Shown here: piece after piece, positions 28,025-35,317 of the stretch | Layout: the number at the start of each line of letters is the position of its first letter | Position numbering within the stretch: position 1 is the first letter of the stretch | NCBI RefSeq assembly: GCF_036320485.1 | Contig: NZ_CP132911.1 | Location: 3,286,001-3,350,000, forward strand | DNA length: 64,000 bases | Reading direction: 5' to 3' | Source: Dyella sp. A6 | Lineage (GTDB): Bacteria; Pseudomonadota; Gammaproteobacteria; Xanthomonadales; Rhodanobacteraceae | The notes under the pieces: model-generated | What the model was told of the DNA's origin: nothing | Seen by the model: only the letters and a program-made list of their open reading frames with translations | Database searches by the model: none | Translations under genes and position numbers: made by a program

Positions 28025-28498
28025 TCAAGGGTGCGCCAGGAAACGCATCCTAATACTTAATTTCGTGTCACACACGCTGGCTCGAAATATCATTTCTGCA
28101 GTTCTTGGCTTTTTCAATGTCCCATCTCCCTTCTTTTGAAGGATTGCAAATAGAATCCTGCTTCTGCCATGCCCACGCAGAGCTGCACTACGTAGATATT
28201 TAGCAGCAAGCCGATGGTTCTTCGCAACACCAAGACCTTTATAATAAATAGTTGCGATATGGCTTGCGACAAATCCATCCACATCATCTTCTAATTTGAA
28301 TTTTTTAAACCAAAATAGAGCCTCGCTATAATTATTTTGCACACCCTCCCCCCCTCGAAAGTAGATATAACCGAGTGCGATCAATGCCGATTGATCGCCT
28401 TTCGACGCACGCTCACGAAGTCCATCAACATAGGGCGCAAATTTGCCCTTCCTCATTGCGTCACTCAACAACTCGCGCTGCGAATGATTATCCGACAT
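28025..28498 (-). CDS. Sel1-repeat (TPR-like) protein, probable island cargo
   Basis: The protein is 157 residues from the ATG at 28498 (MSDNHSQREL). An ATG at 28534 is also possible, and a TTG at 28615 lies inside the transposon end and is unlikely. Three Sel1-like units are seen: ALIALGYIYFRGGEGVQNNY, ASHIATIYYKGLGVAKNHRL and ARLIFAILQKKGDG-type LFAILQKKGDGTLKKP. There is no signal peptide. The coding sequence is clearly AT-richer than the surrounding genes and uses rare codons for this genome. It lies between an IS3 element and the Tn7-like right end, so it is probably transferred cargo. Sel1 proteins act as scaffolds in signalling or effector systems; its role is unknown. Confidence 0.68.
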   Translation of the reverse strand: MSDNHSQRELLSDAMRKGKFAPYVDGLRERASKGDQSALIALGYIYFRGGEGVQNNYSEALFWFKKFKLEDDVDGFVASHIATIYYKGLGVAKNHRLAAKYLRSAALRGHGRSRILFAILQKKGDGTLKKPRTAEMIFRASVCDTKLSIRMRFLAHP

Positions 28499-28561
28499 AG
28501 CTAAACTGCCCAAAGAGAATGACTGCTTCGCCATACGTTGTTGCGCTTGGACTTCAAGGAA

Positions 28562-28609
28562 CCGGCCCGCTTCCACGGACACCTTCTTCCGCGTGTGTCG
28601 ACGGGCCGG
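28562..28609. repeat. Inverted repeat just inside the Tn7-like end
   Basis: CCGGCCCG at 28562-28569 pairs with CGGGCCGG at 28602-28609 around a 32-nt loop. It abuts the innermost TnsB-type site. It may be a terminator for the Sel1-side transcript or part of the transposon end. Confidence 0.45.
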
Positions 28610-28658
28610 ATACAACTTTATTGTCTGAGATACAACTTTATTGTTCAGGATAGAACTT

Positions 28659-29775
28659 GGCGGTTTCTATGATCAAGTGCACCACCCCACGACAAGGTGA
28701 TGCATGGGTCAGCACTATGGACATCTGAGCGCCGAAGAACGGGGCGCGATCATGGTCGGCAAGGCTCGGGGGGAGAGTGCCCGGCAGCTCGCCCTGATGC
28801 TGGGTCGCTCACCCAGCACGATTTCGCGGGAGCTGGCTCGCAATGGTCACCAGGAACCGTCCGTCCTGCCTCGGATGGGTCGGCCAAGGTTGAGCTACGA
28901 CGCCAGTCGAGCCGGCCAACGCGCCCGGCGCCTGGCACGTAAGCCGCGGCGCGAGCGCAAATTGCGGCGGGACGGTCAGCTGTGGTGCCTCGTGCGCCGC
29001 TTGCTGGGCAAGGGCTGGTCACCTCAACAGGTGAGTCGCACACTGCGGCGTCATCACCCGGATGAGCGAGCCAAGCACGTGTCGCACGAGACGATCTACA
29101 CCGCGATCTATGCCGCGCCACGCGGCGAACTGCGGCGGGGCCTGGTCGCACTTCTGCGGCAGCACAAATGTGCGCGTCGGCCGCGTGGTCAGGGTGCGAA
29201 CCGGCGCGGCCGGATGCACGACTTGCCGAGCATTCATGATCGTCCACTCGAAGCCAATGAACGGCTGTTGCCCGGCCACTGGGAAGGCGACTTCATCAAA
29301 GGCGCCCGTAACCGATCCTCGGTGGGCGTACTGGTGGATCGTCGGACACGTTTCCTGAAGCTGGTGAGGATGGAGGGGTGTTTGGCGGAGGATGCGCTGA
29401 AAGGCTTCAGCCGCGCATTCCGGCCGCTGCCACCGGAACTGCGCCAGACGCTGACTTACGATCAGGGCAAGGAAATGGCGCTCTACCGGACGCTATCGGA
29501 GCGCACTGGATTAGCGATCTACTTCGCCGACCCACGTAGCCCTTGGCAACGCGGCATCTGCGAGAACACCAATGGCCTGCTGCGCCAATACCTGCCTAAA
29601 GGTACGGACTTGTCGGTCTACAGCCAGAAGCAGCTCGACGCGATCGCCCGACGCATGAACCTCCGGCCACGTGCCACTCTCGATTACCACTGCCCTGCAG
29701 AAATGTTCATCCGTGCCATGGGCAGAGATGATCTGGCCGATGCCATCGATGGTGCACTTCTAGATTGACACCGCC
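28659..29775 (+). mobile_element. IS30-family insertion sequence, 1117 bp
   Basis: Imperfect terminal inverted repeats run at 28659-28680 (GGCGGTTTCTATGATC...) and 29754-29775 (ending TTGACACCGCC), matching at about 16 of 22 positions. A 3-bp target duplication CTT flanks it (28656-28658 and 29776-29778). It is inserted inside the outermost TnsB-type site of the Tn7-like end. Confidence 0.92.
28704..29768 (+). CDS. IS30-family transposase
   Basis: The protein is 354 residues. The N-terminal helix-turn-helix is seen in YGHLSAEERGAIMVGKARG and GRSPSTISRELARNG. The catalytic DDE core is seen in HWEGDFIKG, LTYDQGKEMA and the glutamate of CENTNGLLRQYLPKGTDLS. The length and all key residues are intact, so the element may still move. 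The gene fills nearly the whole element between its inverted repeats. Confidence 0.95.
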   Translation: MGQHYGHLSAEERGAIMVGKARGESARQLALMLGRSPSTISRELARNGHQEPSVLPRMGRPRLSYDASRAGQRARRLARKPRRERKLRRDGQLWCLVRRLLGKGWSPQQVSRTLRRHHPDERAKHVSHETIYTAIYAAPRGELRRGLVALLRQHKCARRPRGQGANRRGRMHDLPSIHDRPLEANERLLPGHWEGDFIKGARNRSSVGVLVDRRTRFLKLVRMEGCLAEDALKGFSRAFRPLPPELRQTLTYDQGKEMALYRTLSERTGLAIYFADPRSPWQRGICENTNGLLRQYLPKGTDLSVYSQKQLDAIARRMNLRPRATLDYHCPAEMFIRAMGRDDLADAIDGALLD

Positions 29776-29793
29776 CTTTATTGTCGGTAGACA

Positions 29794-29817
29794 AGCAGAC
29801 AACGCCGGTGTACACGC
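29794..29817. other. attTn7 spacer between glmS and the transposon end
   Basis: Twenty-four bases separate the glmS stop codon from the transposon terminus. The first five next to the element, AGCAG (29794-29798), would be the 5-bp target duplication made on insertion. The partner copy at a left end is not found in the window. Confidence 0.7.
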
Positions 29818-31647
29818 TTATTCGACGGTCACCGATTTCGCCAGGTTGCGGGGCTGGTCGACGTCGGTTCCGCGCAGTACGGCCACGTGATAGGCGAGCA
29901 GTTGCAGGGGCACGGTGAATACGGCCGGGGCGATGAAGTCGCCGCCGCTGTCGATGCGCAGGATGGTGCCGCGTGAGGCATTGCCATCCATGCTGGCGGC
30001 GCCATCGGCGAATACCACCAGTTCGCCGCCGCGCGCGCGGACTTCCTGCAGGTTGGATTTGAGCTTGTCCAGCAATGGCCCGTTGGGGGCCACCGCCACC
30101 ACCGGCATGTCTTCGTCCACCAGCGCCAGCGGACCGTGCTTGAGCTCGCCTGCCGGGTAGGCCTCGGCATGGATGTAGGAGATCTCCTTGAGCTTGAGCG
30201 AGCCTTCCAGTGCCACCGGGAACTGCGCGCCACGACCCAGGAACAGGGCGTGGTGACGGGGAATGAAGTGTTCGGCCAGCTCCTCGATCTGTGGCTCCAG
30301 CTTCAGGGCGCTCTCGATCGCGCGCGGCAGGTGCTGCAACTGGCTGCAGAGATCGAGATAGCGGGCGTTGTCGATGCCGCGCTGATGCGCCAGCTGCAGC
30401 GTGAGCAGGGCGAGTGCGGCGAGCTGGGTGGTGAACGCCTTGGTCGAGGCGACGCCGATTTCCGGACCTGCACGCGTCATCAGCTTGAGATCGGCTTCGC
30501 GTACCACCGATGATTCGGGTACGTTGCAGATCGCCAGTGTGCCGAGGTAGCCCCGGCGGCGCGATTCGCGCATCGCCGCCAGCGTATCGGCGGTTTCGCC
30601 GGACTGCGAAATGGCCACGAACAGCGTGCCGTCCGGCACCACGGCTTCGCGGTAGCGGTATTCGCTGGCCACTTCCACCGCCACCGGCAGGCGCGCGTAT
30701 TCCTCGATCCAGTACTTGGCCACCATGCCGGCGTGATAGCTGGTGCCGCAGGCGATGATATGCAGGCCTCGCACCCTGGCCAGCAATTCGTCGCCACCGA
30801 CACCGAAAATGTTCGGCAGCACGCCGTTCGGGCCGACCCGCGACTCCAGCGTATCGGCCACCGCGCGCGGCTGCTCGAAGATTTCTTTCTGCATGTAGTG
30901 GCGGTATTCGCCGCGCTCCACTGCATCGGCGGATAGTTCGCTTTCGTGCAGCTCACGCTGTACCGGCTGGCCGGTCAGATCGAACACCTGCACCTGCTCG
31001 CGGGTGATCTCGACGACGTCGTCCTCGTCGAGATAGATCATCCGGTTGGTCACCTGGATCAGCGCCTGCGCATCGGAGCCCAGATAGTTTTCGCCGATAC
31101 CCACACCCACCAGCAGCGGTGCGCCACGGCGGGCGCCCACCACGCGTCCCGGTTCGTCGCGGCTGATCACCGCGATCGCGTAGGCACCCTCAAGCCCGCG
31201 CACCACGGCCAGCACCGCCTGGCGCAGGGTCATGCCGCTGGCGATGCGTTCCTCGATCAGCGCGGCCATCACCTCGGTGTCGGTTTCGGACGTGAACACA
31301 TGGCCGCGTGCCTGCAGTTCCTCGCGCAGGGATGCATAGTTCTCGATGATGCCGTTGTGGACGATGGCCACGCGGCCGGCGATGTGCGGATGGGCGTTGG
31401 CCTCGTTCGGCACGCCATGCGTGGCCCAGCGGGTATGCGCGATGCCGGTGCCGCCGACCAGCGGATCGGCCAGATACAGGGCCTCCATCTCGCGCACCTT
31501 GCCCTTGGCCCGTACCCGCCGGATATCGCCGGCATCCAGCACGGCCAGGCCGGCCGAGTCGTAGCCGCGGTATTCCAGCGCCTTCAGCCCGGCGATAAGC
31601 AGGGGTGCAACATCACGCTGGGCGGTAGCGGCAACGATTCCACACAT
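29818..31647 (-). CDS. glmS: Glutamine-fructose-6-phosphate aminotransferase (isomerising)
   Basis: The protein is 609 residues, full length. Catalytic Cys2 follows the initiator Met (MCGIVAATAQ). The glutaminase domain spans residues 1-240, with HTRWATHG at about 72-79. Two SIS domains follow (ACGTSYHAGMVAKYWIEE and LFLGRGAQFPVALEGSLKLKEISY). It makes glucosamine 6-phosphate for peptidoglycan and LPS. The C-terminus PRNLAKSVTVE is the conserved region read by TnsD-type proteins, which explains the Tn7-like end just downstream. glmU is not adjacent in this window. Confidence 0.97.
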   Translation of the reverse strand: MCGIVAATAQRDVAPLLIAGLKALEYRGYDSAGLAVLDAGDIRRVRAKGKVREMEALYLADPLVGGTGIAHTRWATHGVPNEANAHPHIAGRVAIVHNGIIENYASLREELQARGHVFTSETDTEVMAALIEERIASGMTLRQAVLAVVRGLEGAYAIAVISRDEPGRVVGARRGAPLLVGVGIGENYLGSDAQALIQVTNRMIYLDEDDVVEITREQVQVFDLTGQPVQRELHESELSADAVERGEYRHYMQKEIFEQPRAVADTLESRVGPNGVLPNIFGVGGDELLARVRGLHIIACGTSYHAGMVAKYWIEEYARLPVAVEVASEYRYREAVVPDGTLFVAISQSGETADTLAAMRESRRRGYLGTLAICNVPESSVVREADLKLMTRAGPEIGVASTKAFTTQLAALALLTLQLAHQRGIDNARYLDLCSQLQHLPRAIESALKLEPQIEELAEHFIPRHHALFLGRGAQFPVALEGSLKLKEISYIHAEAYPAGELKHGPLALVDEDMPVVAVAPNGPLLDKLKSNLQEVRARGGELVVFADGAASMDGNASRGTILRIDSGGDFIAPAVFTVPLQLLAYHVAVLRGTDVDQPRNLAKSVTVE

Positions 31648-31784
31648 GGACGGTCGATCCTCGGGGTTGGGGCGGAACGGGAGATTCCATCACGCCCGGC
31701 AAAGTAGCGTGGCACCGTTTCGAGAGGCTTTCATGCCGCGCGGGTACCGCCGGTGCCGCCGCTGCCCGCGCGAAAGTCCTTCGC

Positions 31785-33155
31785 TCAATGCACCTTGCGG
31801 CGCAGCCAGTTGAGCAGATCGATACGTGTGATGAGACCCATGAAATGGTCGCCATCGACCACGATGGCCACATGGCCGCGCTCGAATACCGGCAGCAGCG
31901 ACTCGATCGGCGAACAGACGTCAAGCATCTTCAGGTCGGTGATCATCGCCACCGAAACCGGGTCGCGGAAACGCGCCTCGTCGGCATGCACATGCATCAA
32001 TACGTCGGACTCGTCGAGGATGCCAACCAGACGACTGCCGTCCATGACCGGAAGCTGCGAGACGTCGTACAGCTTCATGCGCGTGTAGGCGGTCATCAGC
32101 AGCTCGTTCGGCCCCACGATGATGGTGTCGCGTTGCGCGAACGGACGCAGCAGCAGGTCACGCAGGTCGCCGTGCCGCTCGCGTTCGATGAAGCCGTTGT
32201 CCAGCATCCAGTAGTCGTTGTACATCTTCGACAGGTATTTGTTGCCGGTGTCGCACACCAGCGATACCACTCGCTTCGACGTCTCCTGCTCGCGGCAGTA
32301 ACGCAGCGCGGCCGCCAGCAGCGTGCCGGTGGACGAACCGCCCAGCACACCTTCCTTCGCCAGCAGCTCGCGGGCGGCAAGAAAGCTTTCCTTGTCGCTG
32401 ACGGCATAGGCCTTCTTCACCCGCGAAAAGTCGCTGATGGTCGGCAGGAAGTCCTCGCCGATACCCTCCACCATCCAGCTTCCCGACTTGGTCGAGAGCG
32501 TGCCCTCGTTGATGTACTGCGCCAGGATCGAACCGACCGGATCGGCCAGCACGATTTCGGTGTGCGGCGAATGCTCGGCGAAGAACGCCGACAGCCCGGT
32601 CATGGTGCCGGACGAACCGCAGCCCACCACCACCGCGTCCACCCGACCGTCCATCTGCTCGAGGATTTCCGGTCCGGTGGTCTCGTAGTGCGCGCGCGGG
32701 TTGTCCGGGTTGCCGAACTGGTTGATGAAGTAGGCACCCGGGGTTTCGCGTGCGATGCGCTCGGCCATGTCCTGGTAGTACTCCGGATGGCCCTTGGCCA
32801 CGTCGGAGCGCGTGAGCACCACCTCCGCCCCCATCGCCTTGAGGTTGAAGATCTTCTCGCGGCTCATCTTGTCGGGCACGACGAGGATGAGCTTGTAGCC
32901 CTTGGCCTGCGCCACCAGCGCCAGGCCAAGACCGGTGTTGCCGGCGGTACCCTCGACCAGGGTGGCGCCGGGCTGGATCCGGCCGGCCCTCTCGGCACCC
33001 TCGATCATCGCCAGGCCGATGCGGTCCTTGATCGAGCCGCCCGGGTTCGCGCTCTCCAGTTTCAGGAACAGGCTGCAGCGGCCCGCGTCGAGGCGCTGGG
33101 CACGAATCATGGGGGTGTTGCCGATCAGTTCGAGGACGCTGGTCTGGACCGTCAT
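31785..33155 (-). CDS. Cystathionine beta-synthase with C-terminal CBS-domain pair
   Basis: The protein is 456 residues. The fold type II PLP domain spans 1-310: the Schiff-base lysine K43 is in NPGGSIKDRIG, EGTAGNTGLGLA binds the substrate carboxylate, and GCGSSGTMTGLS holds the cofactor phosphate. Two CBS domains fill about 335-456 (MTAYTRMKLYDVSQLPVMDG and VDGDHFMGLITRIDLLNWLRRK). It condenses serine with homocysteine to cystathionine; the CBS pair may sense nucleotides or SAM. It lies 137 bp upstream of glmS on the same strand. The metB-type gene at 7257 could complete transsulfuration. Confidence 0.9.
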   Translation of the reverse strand: MTVQTSVLELIGNTPMIRAQRLDAGRCSLFLKLESANPGGSIKDRIGLAMIEGAERAGRIQPGATLVEGTAGNTGLGLALVAQAKGYKLILVVPDKMSREKIFNLKAMGAEVVLTRSDVAKGHPEYYQDMAERIARETPGAYFINQFGNPDNPRAHYETTGPEILEQMDGRVDAVVVGCGSSGTMTGLSAFFAEHSPHTEIVLADPVGSILAQYINEGTLSTKSGSWMVEGIGEDFLPTISDFSRVKKAYAVSDKESFLAARELLAKEGVLGGSSTGTLLAAALRYCREQETSKRVVSLVCDTGNKYLSKMYNDYWMLDNGFIERERHGDLRDLLLRPFAQRDTIIVGPNELLMTAYTRMKLYDVSQLPVMDGSRLVGILDESDVLMHVHADEARFRDPVSVAMITDLKMLDVCSPIESLLPVFERGHVAIVVDGDHFMGLITRIDLLNWLRRKVH

Positions 33156-33265
33156 GAGGACTCCGTGGTCGAAAATGCGAGACGGCGTGCCGCTTCGCAG
33201 TGATCCGTGATGATAACCGAGCCCCCGTCGGCAAGCGTTTCACACGCGCTGACCCTGAAACGCTC

Positions 33266-33308
33266 GCGGCCCCGCCAACCTTCCATTCCGGAAAGGCCGC
33301 GGGGCCGC
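33266..33308 (-). terminator. GC-rich hairpin downstream of the DUF465 gene
   Basis: GCGGCCCCGC (33266-33275) pairs with GCGGGGCCGC (33299-33308), a 10-bp stem with a 23-nt loop. It lies between the DUF465 gene and the cbs start and probably ends the DUF465 transcript. No strong T-tract follows. Confidence 0.55.
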
Positions 33309-33332
33309 GTTACAGGATCAAGCCGTGCCGTT

Positions 33333-33560
33333 TCAGTGGATGAGGTGCGCCTTGGTGTCCCACATGCGCTGCAGGCGTTCCTTGGCCTGGAGCTTCTCGC
33401 GTTTCATGCCCACCAGGGTTGCATCATCGATGGGAAGAACGCCGATTTCGGCATCATGCACCTTGCTGTCGAGCTCCTTGTGGCGCTGGTAAAGCCGGCG
33501 GAATTCCGCATCGGCCTTCATCAGGGCTTCGACATCGTCACGCGGCTGGCTTTCGAACAT
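33333..33560 (-). CDS. Small DUF465 (YdcH-type) protein
   Basis: The protein is 75 residues from the ATG at 33560, preceded by a strong GAGGAGG ribosome site eight bases upstream. HKELDSKVHDAE and LKREKLQAKERLQRMW-type KREKLQAKERLQRM form the two helices of the DUF465 hairpin. Function is unknown in all bacteria I know. It is a single-gene unit with its own terminator-like hairpin. A longer frame upstream to 33770 exists but is not credible. Confidence 0.85.
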   Translation of the reverse strand: MFESQPRDDVEALMKADAEFRRLYQRHKELDSKVHDAEIGVLPIDDATLVGMKREKLQAKERLQRMWDTKAHLIH

Positions 33561-33850
33561 ATCCGACCTCCTCGCAATGGGACGGCGGGCGCCTGACCGG
33601 GGCGCCCTGAAAACTGGAAAAGCACGCACCCGCCCGCGCACCGCGCCTGCCACGGCAGATTCGGTGTACCGGAAATGGAAGGGGACTGGGGCATATTTCA
33701 GGTCGATGACCCGTGCGGCACAAATGCCCCACGGGTATTCGACCCTACTCCCCGGCCGTGACGTGCGCAAGCGTCATGCGACAGTCCGACCGCGCCCGTC
33801 AATTCGCGTGAAAAACGCGTAAAACCAGAGGCTTGGAGTGCCTGCCAGAA
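33561..33850. other. Intergenic region upstream of the DUF465 gene
   Basis: These 290 bases contain the DUF465 promoter on the minus strand. A short dyad (CCCGTG near 33711 with CACGGG near 33732) is the only structure seen. No ORF is convincing. Confidence 0.4.
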
Positions 33851-34513
33851 TCAGTGCTGTGCGTCGTGATGCAGCTTCTTGGTCTTGTGCTTTTCGCTGG
33901 GCGCAGACGTCGTGCCGGCATCTTTCTGCAACTGCGTGCGCATCGCGCGCGCCGCCTCGGCAGCCAGGGCGGCCTCGTGACGGGCAGCCCGGGCGACGCG
34001 ACTCTGCGCCGCGGCCAGTCGGCGGGCACGCTCGGCCTCGGCCTGCGCGGCCTGGGCCTGGCTGGCTGCCATTTCGCCCTGCTGCTGCAGGCGCACGGTC
34101 TCCTGCTGGGCCATCTGGTATTGCATGCGCTGGAACTCCAGTTCCTTGCGCGCCGCATCCGCCTCGATCTGGCTCCGCTGCAACAGCAGCCGGTCATGCT
34201 CGCTCGAAAGGTGGCCGAGCTTGGCCTGGGCGGCGGCCAGTTCGGCCGATGCGCGGGCCTGATCGACACTGCGTTCGGCCATGTACAGCGCATGCGGCCG
34301 CTCGTGCGAGCTGGCATCGGCCAGGTTGGCGATGGCATTGCGGGCCAGCGCCTGCTCGGCCTGCGCGTAACCGCCCAGGGTCGGGTCGCTGGACAGCTGG
34401 CTCAGGCTGTTGGTCAGGCGCGTGATGTCCATGTCGTCCTTGCGCGCCATCGCCGAACCACACACGGCCAGTCCCAGCAGCATGGTGGCGAGCAGGAAGT
34501 AAAACCGCTTCAT
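33851..34513 (-). CDS. Periplasmic coiled-coil protein, DUF4398-related
   Basis: The protein is 220 residues with a signal peptide (KRFYFLLATMLLGLAVCGSAMA, about 2-23). The mature part is almost all helix, rich in Ala, Gln, Glu and Arg: a helical region (27-100) and a long coiled coil (about 95-185), ending in a Lys/His-rich tail (SEKHKTKKLHHDAQH). Such proteins often precede an OmpA-type domain, but none is present here. It overlaps the upstream lipoprotein gene by four bases (ATGA), so the pair is coupled and probably forms one envelope complex. The function is not known. Confidence 0.7.
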   Translation of the reverse strand: MKRFYFLLATMLLGLAVCGSAMARKDDMDITRLTNSLSQLSSDPTLGGYAQAEQALARNAIANLADASSHERPHALYMAERSVDQARASAELAAAQAKLGHLSSEHDRLLLQRSQIEADAARKELEFQRMQYQMAQQETVRLQQQGEMAASQAQAAQAEAERARRLAAAQSRVARAARHEAALAAEAARAMRTQLQKDAGTTSAPSEKHKTKKLHHDAQH

Positions 34514-35238
34514 GGCTGGCCTCCGGGGTTGGTCGAGGAACTGCTGGCCGGCGCCGGGGGCGGCGTATTCTGGCTTGCATCGGGCATGGTCTGGAAACCG
34601 TTGCCCTGGGAGATCGGGGCACCCAGCACCGAAGCCGACGGCGCCGGCATGGTCTGCTGGATCGGCGCCTGCGCCGGCAGTGCCGACGAAGCCGGAGCCG
34701 CCGGCGCTGCCGTGGCAGCCGGCGCGGCGGCAGACGACGCGGATGCCGGCTGGCCCGCCGCAGCGGCGGCGGCAGCGGCCTGCTGCTGCGCCAGCTGAGC
34801 CTGCTGGGCCGCTTCGTGCTGGGCGTTTTCGGACTTGGCTTCCGCGTTCTCCGCGCTCAGCCGCTGATTGGCCTGGGACTTCTGCAGAATCAGCGCACGC
34901 GCCGCACCCAGCTGCGCCTTGGTACGGGCCAGCACGGCGTCGGCATTGGACTCGGCAGCCAGGTCGGCGGCCTGCGTGTACTTGCGGTTGGACATGGCCA
35001 TCTGCGCCAGCTGGAACTTGTCCTGCGCGTTGCCCAGGTCGACCGGGTCATAATCGGCCGCACCGGCCTGGCGGGCCGACTGCAGTGCCGTTTGCGCCTG
35101 ATTCATGGCAGCATCGGGCGGCGGCACGCTGGCGCAGCCGCCCAGTGCGAGCACCACGGCAGCAAGCAACAGGCCGGCTGCCGTTGCCGCATCGCGGCGG
35201 CGGCACCCGGGCAACAGGGTGAATCTGTGGGCCATCAC
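34510..35238 (-). CDS. DUF4398-domain lipoprotein with low-complexity tail
   Basis: The protein is 242 residues. The signal peptide has a lipobox (LALGGC, the Cys at about 35), so it is probably an outer-membrane lipoprotein. Residues 40-120 form the DUF4398 helical domain (DPVDLGNAQDKFQLAQMAMSN and YTQAADLAAESNADAVLARTK). Residues 150-242 are Ala/Pro/Ser/Gln-rich low complexity. It is coupled to the coiled-coil gene by an ATGA overlap and divergent from pilU. DUF4398 proteins are uncharacterised envelope components. Confidence 0.75.
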   Translation of the reverse strand: MMAHRFTLLPGCRRRDAATAAGLLLAAVVLALGGCASVPPPDAAMNQAQTALQSARQAGAADYDPVDLGNAQDKFQLAQMAMSNRKYTQAADLAAESNADAVLARTKAQLGAARALILQKSQANQRLSAENAEAKSENAQHEAAQQAQLAQQQAAAAAAAAGQPASASSAAAPAATAAPAAPASSALPAQAPIQQTMPAPSASVLGAPISQGNGFQTMPDASQNTPPPAPASSSSTNPGGQP

Positions 35239-35317
35239 TCAGTCCTTATCCCATATCAAGGCATATTGTGGAAGGGCATAATCCACGATTGCAACGCGCA
35301 CAAACAGGGGTCACACG

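Larger units (their letters stand above)
28609..29793 (-). mobile_element. Right end of a Tn7-like transposon at attTn7, interrupted by IS30
   Basis: Read on the minus strand from 29793, the sequence starts TGTCTACC and then runs into GACAATAAAG, the TnsB-binding motif of Tn7 (Tn7R begins TGTGGGCG then GACAATAAAG, also with 8 bases before the first site). After removing the IS30 element and its duplicated CTT, three adjacent sites of about 20 bp remain: GACAATAAAGTTCTATC, GAACAATAAAGTTGTATC and GACAATAAAGTTGTATC (28609-28658 and 29776-29785). The terminus lies 24 bp from the glmS stop, the standard attTn7 spacing, with the right end facing glmS as in Tn7. No tnsABCDE genes and no left end occur in the window, so this is a remnant. 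Confidence 0.88.

Noticed and set aside
28499..28615. N-terminal extension of the Sel1 protein from TTG at 28615
   Set aside because: The extension would begin inside the transposase-binding repeats and has no ribosome site; ATG at 28498 gives a normal start.
28025..29793. CRISPR-associated (CAST) version of a Tn7-like element
   Set aside because: No cas genes, CRISPR repeats, tnsB, tnsC or tniQ are present. The insertion is at attTn7 by glmS, which fits TnsD-type targeting; only an end remains.
1..29793. Left end of the Tn7-like element within the window
   Set aside because: No TGT terminus followed by GACAATA- or GACAAAATA-type repeats was found on the plus strand to the left. The only AT-rich candidates, near 7.1 kb and 28.2 kb, lack the motif.
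31612..31630. A JUMPstart/ops-like GGCGGTAG near glmS
   Set aside because: It is inside the glmS coding sequence, is only eight bases long and is not upstream of a polysaccharide operon.
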